Position numbers and translations under genes: made by a program. Shown one piece after another: positions 10,003-12,318 of a stretch of DNA of 12,318 nt. The notes under the pieces were generated by a model. That model was not told the DNA's origin, did not search any database, and was given only the letters and a program-made list of their open reading frames with translations. Origin of the DNA: an uncultured Prevotella sp. (lineage in GTDB: Bacteria; Bacteroidota; Bacteroidia; Bacteroidales; Bacteroidaceae); assembly GCA_900769055.1 (NCBI GenBank), contig CAAGFF010000153.1, positions 1 to 12,318 of the forward strand, given 5' to 3'. Every line of letters starts with the position of its first letter. The first letter of the stretch is position 1.

Positions 10003-12318
10003 TTACTTCACGACTACCTTGCGGTCGTTGACGATGTATATACCGGCTGGCATGGTTACGGTCTGTTGTTCGCCAGCCTTGAGACTGAGCGTTGTCAGCA
10101 CGTTTCCGCCAACGTGTACTATCCTTACGGTAGTGTCGGCTGGTGCGGCGATGGTTATGGTCCTGTCGCCTGTGCTCACGTTTATTCCATCGTTGTTGTC
10201 GCCAGTCAGGACGTTCTCTATGCCGTCAGTTTCCTTGTTGTTCTCGTCAAACACTATACCGAAGCGGCTTGCTGATGTGCCGCCCTGGTACTCGAAGTAA
10301 CCGCGGAAGGGATAGACGTAGAGCCACGGGCCGCTGACGATGTTCTTAGAGCAGAGGAACCAGTTCTTGGCGAAGTAGAAGTAGTTGCCCGTCTTGTCGA
10401 GCTTTATGCCCGAGTAGGATGCCTGTGGAGTGAAGGTGCATTGTGTGCCGAGTGTACCCGTGGCATTGTCGCCATTGAAGGTATACTTGTCAGCGTCCAT
10501 GCCGGATGTAGCCTTGATGGTGGCACCATACTGCAGGGCTGAGAAGAGGCATGATGCCTCGTCGGGAGCATTCTCCACGTGTACCATATATGGCTTGTTG
10601 GCCTCGGTGAGTGTGCCCGTGCAGTTTACGAAGTGGGCGTAGTTCTCGTAATAGTCTATCGGGTTGCCGTAAGGCTCGTTGGTATAGCTCATGCAGTTCT
10701 CCTGCTGCAGGGTCTTCACGGTGAAGGTCACGTCGTTGACGGGATTGCCGTTGTAGTCGAGGTTGTGGTGTATGGCGTTCTCGTCGAGGGTGAGTGTGAA
10801 TGGCAACATGATTGTTGCGTTGGCCGACTTGCCGTATTCCTCAGAGTTCACAACGGTCATCATTCTGTCGTACTTCACGTAGTTTGCTGCGCCCACGCTG
10901 ATGTCATGTGGAGCGAAGAAGGGGTGCTTGTCGGTGAGGATGATGTTTCCGCACGATGTGAATGTTCCTGCAAGTGTCCGTGTGGCGCAGTTGGTGCTTG
11001 CTACTGTAGTGTGTTGTGGCAGGTAGAGTAGGGCGTTCTTGGCCAGCTTCTCCTGTATCTGCGGCAGTCCGTCAGACTGGTATACGCTCAGCAGCTCGCT
11101 TGCATCGATGTAGAGTATTTGGCTTGCGCTGATGCCAGCCTCGGCAATCTTGGCGTTTATGGCTGTGGCAATCTGCTCGGATGTGAGGTATCCGGCAATT
11201 GCTGCTCCATCCTCGTCTAATGTTGTGATTTTCACTCCGTAGTGGGCAAGCTCGGCATCGCCATCGTAGCATGTGGTGCCGTAGAGGCGTGTCAGCTCTA
11301 CAACAGGCTGATAGGTTCTCTTGATTACCTCCACCTCCATGTGGTAGAAGGCGTAGCTACGGTGTTCTGTGGCTGTTGTCGGTGCGATGTTGTAGCGTGT
11401 CTCGTCGGCAGTGAACAGATAGGCGTTGCCCGTCTCGCCATAGGGTACAACCATCTTGTCAAACTTATTGGCTTTGTTCTGGTCCAGATAGTTGGTGATG
11501 GAGAACGGATATTCCGTCCAGTAGCGTGTCTGTGTGTCAGAGCTGTTGTTGTCCAGCTCGTCGGCGTTGTTGAAGCGGTATGGGTTGTTGCCCACCTGGT
11601 CCACCCTCACCTTGTCTGTGTAAGTGTGGTTGGGGTCGTATTCGGCATTGTATAGGTTGTACGCCGTTCTCCAGTATGGCGACTCAACAAAGTTGTAGCG
11701 GCTCTTGCCTATGCCCGTATGGTCGTAGTAGGTGTCGTCGGCATAGTTGCTTCTGAGGTTCTCGAAGGTGAACCTCCAGTTGCCCACGCTCTCGTCTGGC
11801 ACGTAGAACACGAACTTTCCACCGCGCACGTTGAAGTTGCTTGCCGTGAAGGTGTTGGTAATGGTGTAGTTGTTCAGATCGTGGCATACAATGTCCATAC
11901 TATATATATAAGGATTGAGCGCCTGCATGGTGACATCTAAGTATACCAGTGCGTTGTCCGAACCAATAATCTGGAACTTCACTGCATCGTTGTTCATGTC
12001 GCCAACGCTGAATGCCGCATCCGTGGTGCTGCTTACCGTGTGGTCGGTGTATGTCGTTCCGTCTTTGTTGTAGAGCCTTAGTGTGAAGTCGCTGTCGCTG
12101 TTGTTGTTCTTGCGGCTGTAGATGGTAGCCCCTGTTATGCGGTAGCCCAACGGCAGGCTGATGTTGTTCTGCGTAATGGCCGCAGTCGGAGACTCTACAT
12201 AGTATGTGCCTGAGGCAAGGGAGTAGTAGTATGAAGAACCTTTATTGACAGAGGTAATCTTCTTCACTTCTGCTACATCTTCCGTTGCCAATCCAGCGCT
12301 TACGGCATCCTCCTGGAA
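10003..12318 (-). CDS. Large secreted/surface protein with type IX-like C-terminus (5' end outside window)
   Basis: The frame is open to the window edge, so at least 771 residues are present and the N-terminus and signal peptide are missing. The TTG codon at 12291 is not a convincing start, because the frame continues through it. The protein is rich in Thr, Asn, Tyr and Asp, as in extracellular beta-sandwich proteins. Near the middle a segment TLAGTFTSCGNIILTDKHPF, and later a VYPFRGYFEY segment, recall a repeated architecture of Prevotella surface proteins. The last 60 residues (from about GIENV, with VRIVHVGGNVL, then TVTMPAGIYIVNDRKVVVK) look like the C-terminal signal of type IX secretion substrates. 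The ligand or activity is not identifiable. A 56-residue peptide gene follows after 41 nt. Confidence 0.8.
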   Translation of the reverse strand, partial: FQEDAVSAGLATEDVAEVKKITSVNKGSSYYYSLASGTYYVESPTAAITQNNISLPLGYRITGATIYSRKNNNSDSDFTLRLYNKDGTTYTDHTVSSTTDAAFSVGDMNNDAVKFQIIGSDNALVYLDVTMQALNPYIYSMDIVCHDLNNYTITNTFTASNFNVRGGKFVFYVPDESVGNWRFTFENLRSNYADDTYYDHTGIGKSRYNFVESPYWRTAYNLYNAEYDPNHTYTDKVRVDQVGNNPYRFNNADELDNNSSDTQTRYWTEYPFSITNYLDQNKANKFDKMVVPYGETGNAYLFTADETRYNIAPTTATEHRSYAFYHMEVEVIKRTYQPVVELTRLYGTTCYDGDAELAHYGVKITTLDEDGAAIAGYLTSEQIATAINAKIAEAGISASQILYIDASELLSVYQSDGLPQIQEKLAKNALLYLPQHTTVASTNCATRTLAGTFTSCGNIILTDKHPFFAPHDISVGAANYVKYDRMMTVVNSEEYGKSANATIMLPFTLTLDENAIHHNLDYNGNPVNDVTFTVKTLQQENCMSYTNEPYGNPIDYYENYAHFVNCTGTLTEANKPYMVHVENAPDEASCLFSALQYGATIKATSGMDADKYTFNGDNATGTLGTQCTFTPQASYSGIKLDKTGNYFYFAKNWFLCSKNIVSGPWLYVYPFRGYFEYQGGTSASRFGIVFDENNKETDGIENVLTGDNNDGINVSTGDRTITIAAPADTTVRIVHVGGNVLTTLSLKAGEQQTVTMPAGIYIVNDRKVVVK

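Noticed and set aside
10579..11655. Plus-strand frames of 137-150 codons opposite the large secreted protein
   Set aside because: Val/Cys-rich low-complexity translations antisense to a well-supported coding region.
12289..12291. TTG as start of the large secreted protein
   Set aside because: The frame stays open upstream to the window edge and no signal peptide follows this codon, so the gene is taken as partial.

Overview
The window looks like chromosome of a Bacteroidales bacterium, most likely Prevotella/Segatella or a close relative. The grounds are promoter boxes of the Bacteroidetes form (TTTG, about 20 nt, TAnnTTTG) before several genes, A-rich rather than strong Shine-Dalgarno leaders, a five-repeat DUF349 protein, a WG-repeat protein, and a large secreted protein with a type IX-like C-terminus followed by a short KKYIxP-type peptide. 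No transposase, integrase or CRISPR array is visible.

Region 1 (about 60-3475, minus strand) is an organoarsenical-type resistance cluster, read from right to left: an ArsR-family repressor, a secreted CxxC thioredoxin-fold protein (ArsF-like), a DsbD/CcdA-like six-helix membrane protein (ArsG-like), a cytosolic small redox-disulfide protein (TM0996/MTH895 type, ArsE-like) and an ArsP/UPF0718 permease. The repressor promoter and a second promoter before the ArsF-like gene share a box (15 of 18 bases) placed over the -7 element, which suggests self-repression and coordinated induction. The gaps between the later genes hold repetitive palindromic elements, and one of these encodes the last residues of the ArsE-like protein.

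Region 2 (3476-4282) is AT-rich, with one hypothetical small membrane protein and otherwise no convincing gene. Region 3 (4283-5356, plus) is a CorA-type Mg2+/Co2+ transporter with a leader of about 135 nt. The leader contains a 12-codon upstream ORF whose stop abuts two mutually exclusive stems, one of which hides the corA start region. This is the most interesting regulatory structure in the window.

Region 4 (5357-8811, plus) has two independently transcribed genes, the DUF349-repeat protein and the WG-repeat membrane protein, each closed by a strong hairpin. Region 5 (8812-9573) looks empty but probably carries two tandem small ORFs on the minus strand behind a good -7 box, and a cluster of TTGAC/GTCAA half-sites including two FNR-like palindromes 19 bp apart. 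Region 6 is tRNA-Gln(CTG) with its own promoter and terminator.

Region 7 (9707-12318, minus) is the 3' part of a large secreted/surface protein that runs off the window edge, a 56-residue peptide gene 41 nt downstream, and a shared terminator. All family assignments come from reading the translated sequence and from memory of families; no search was run.
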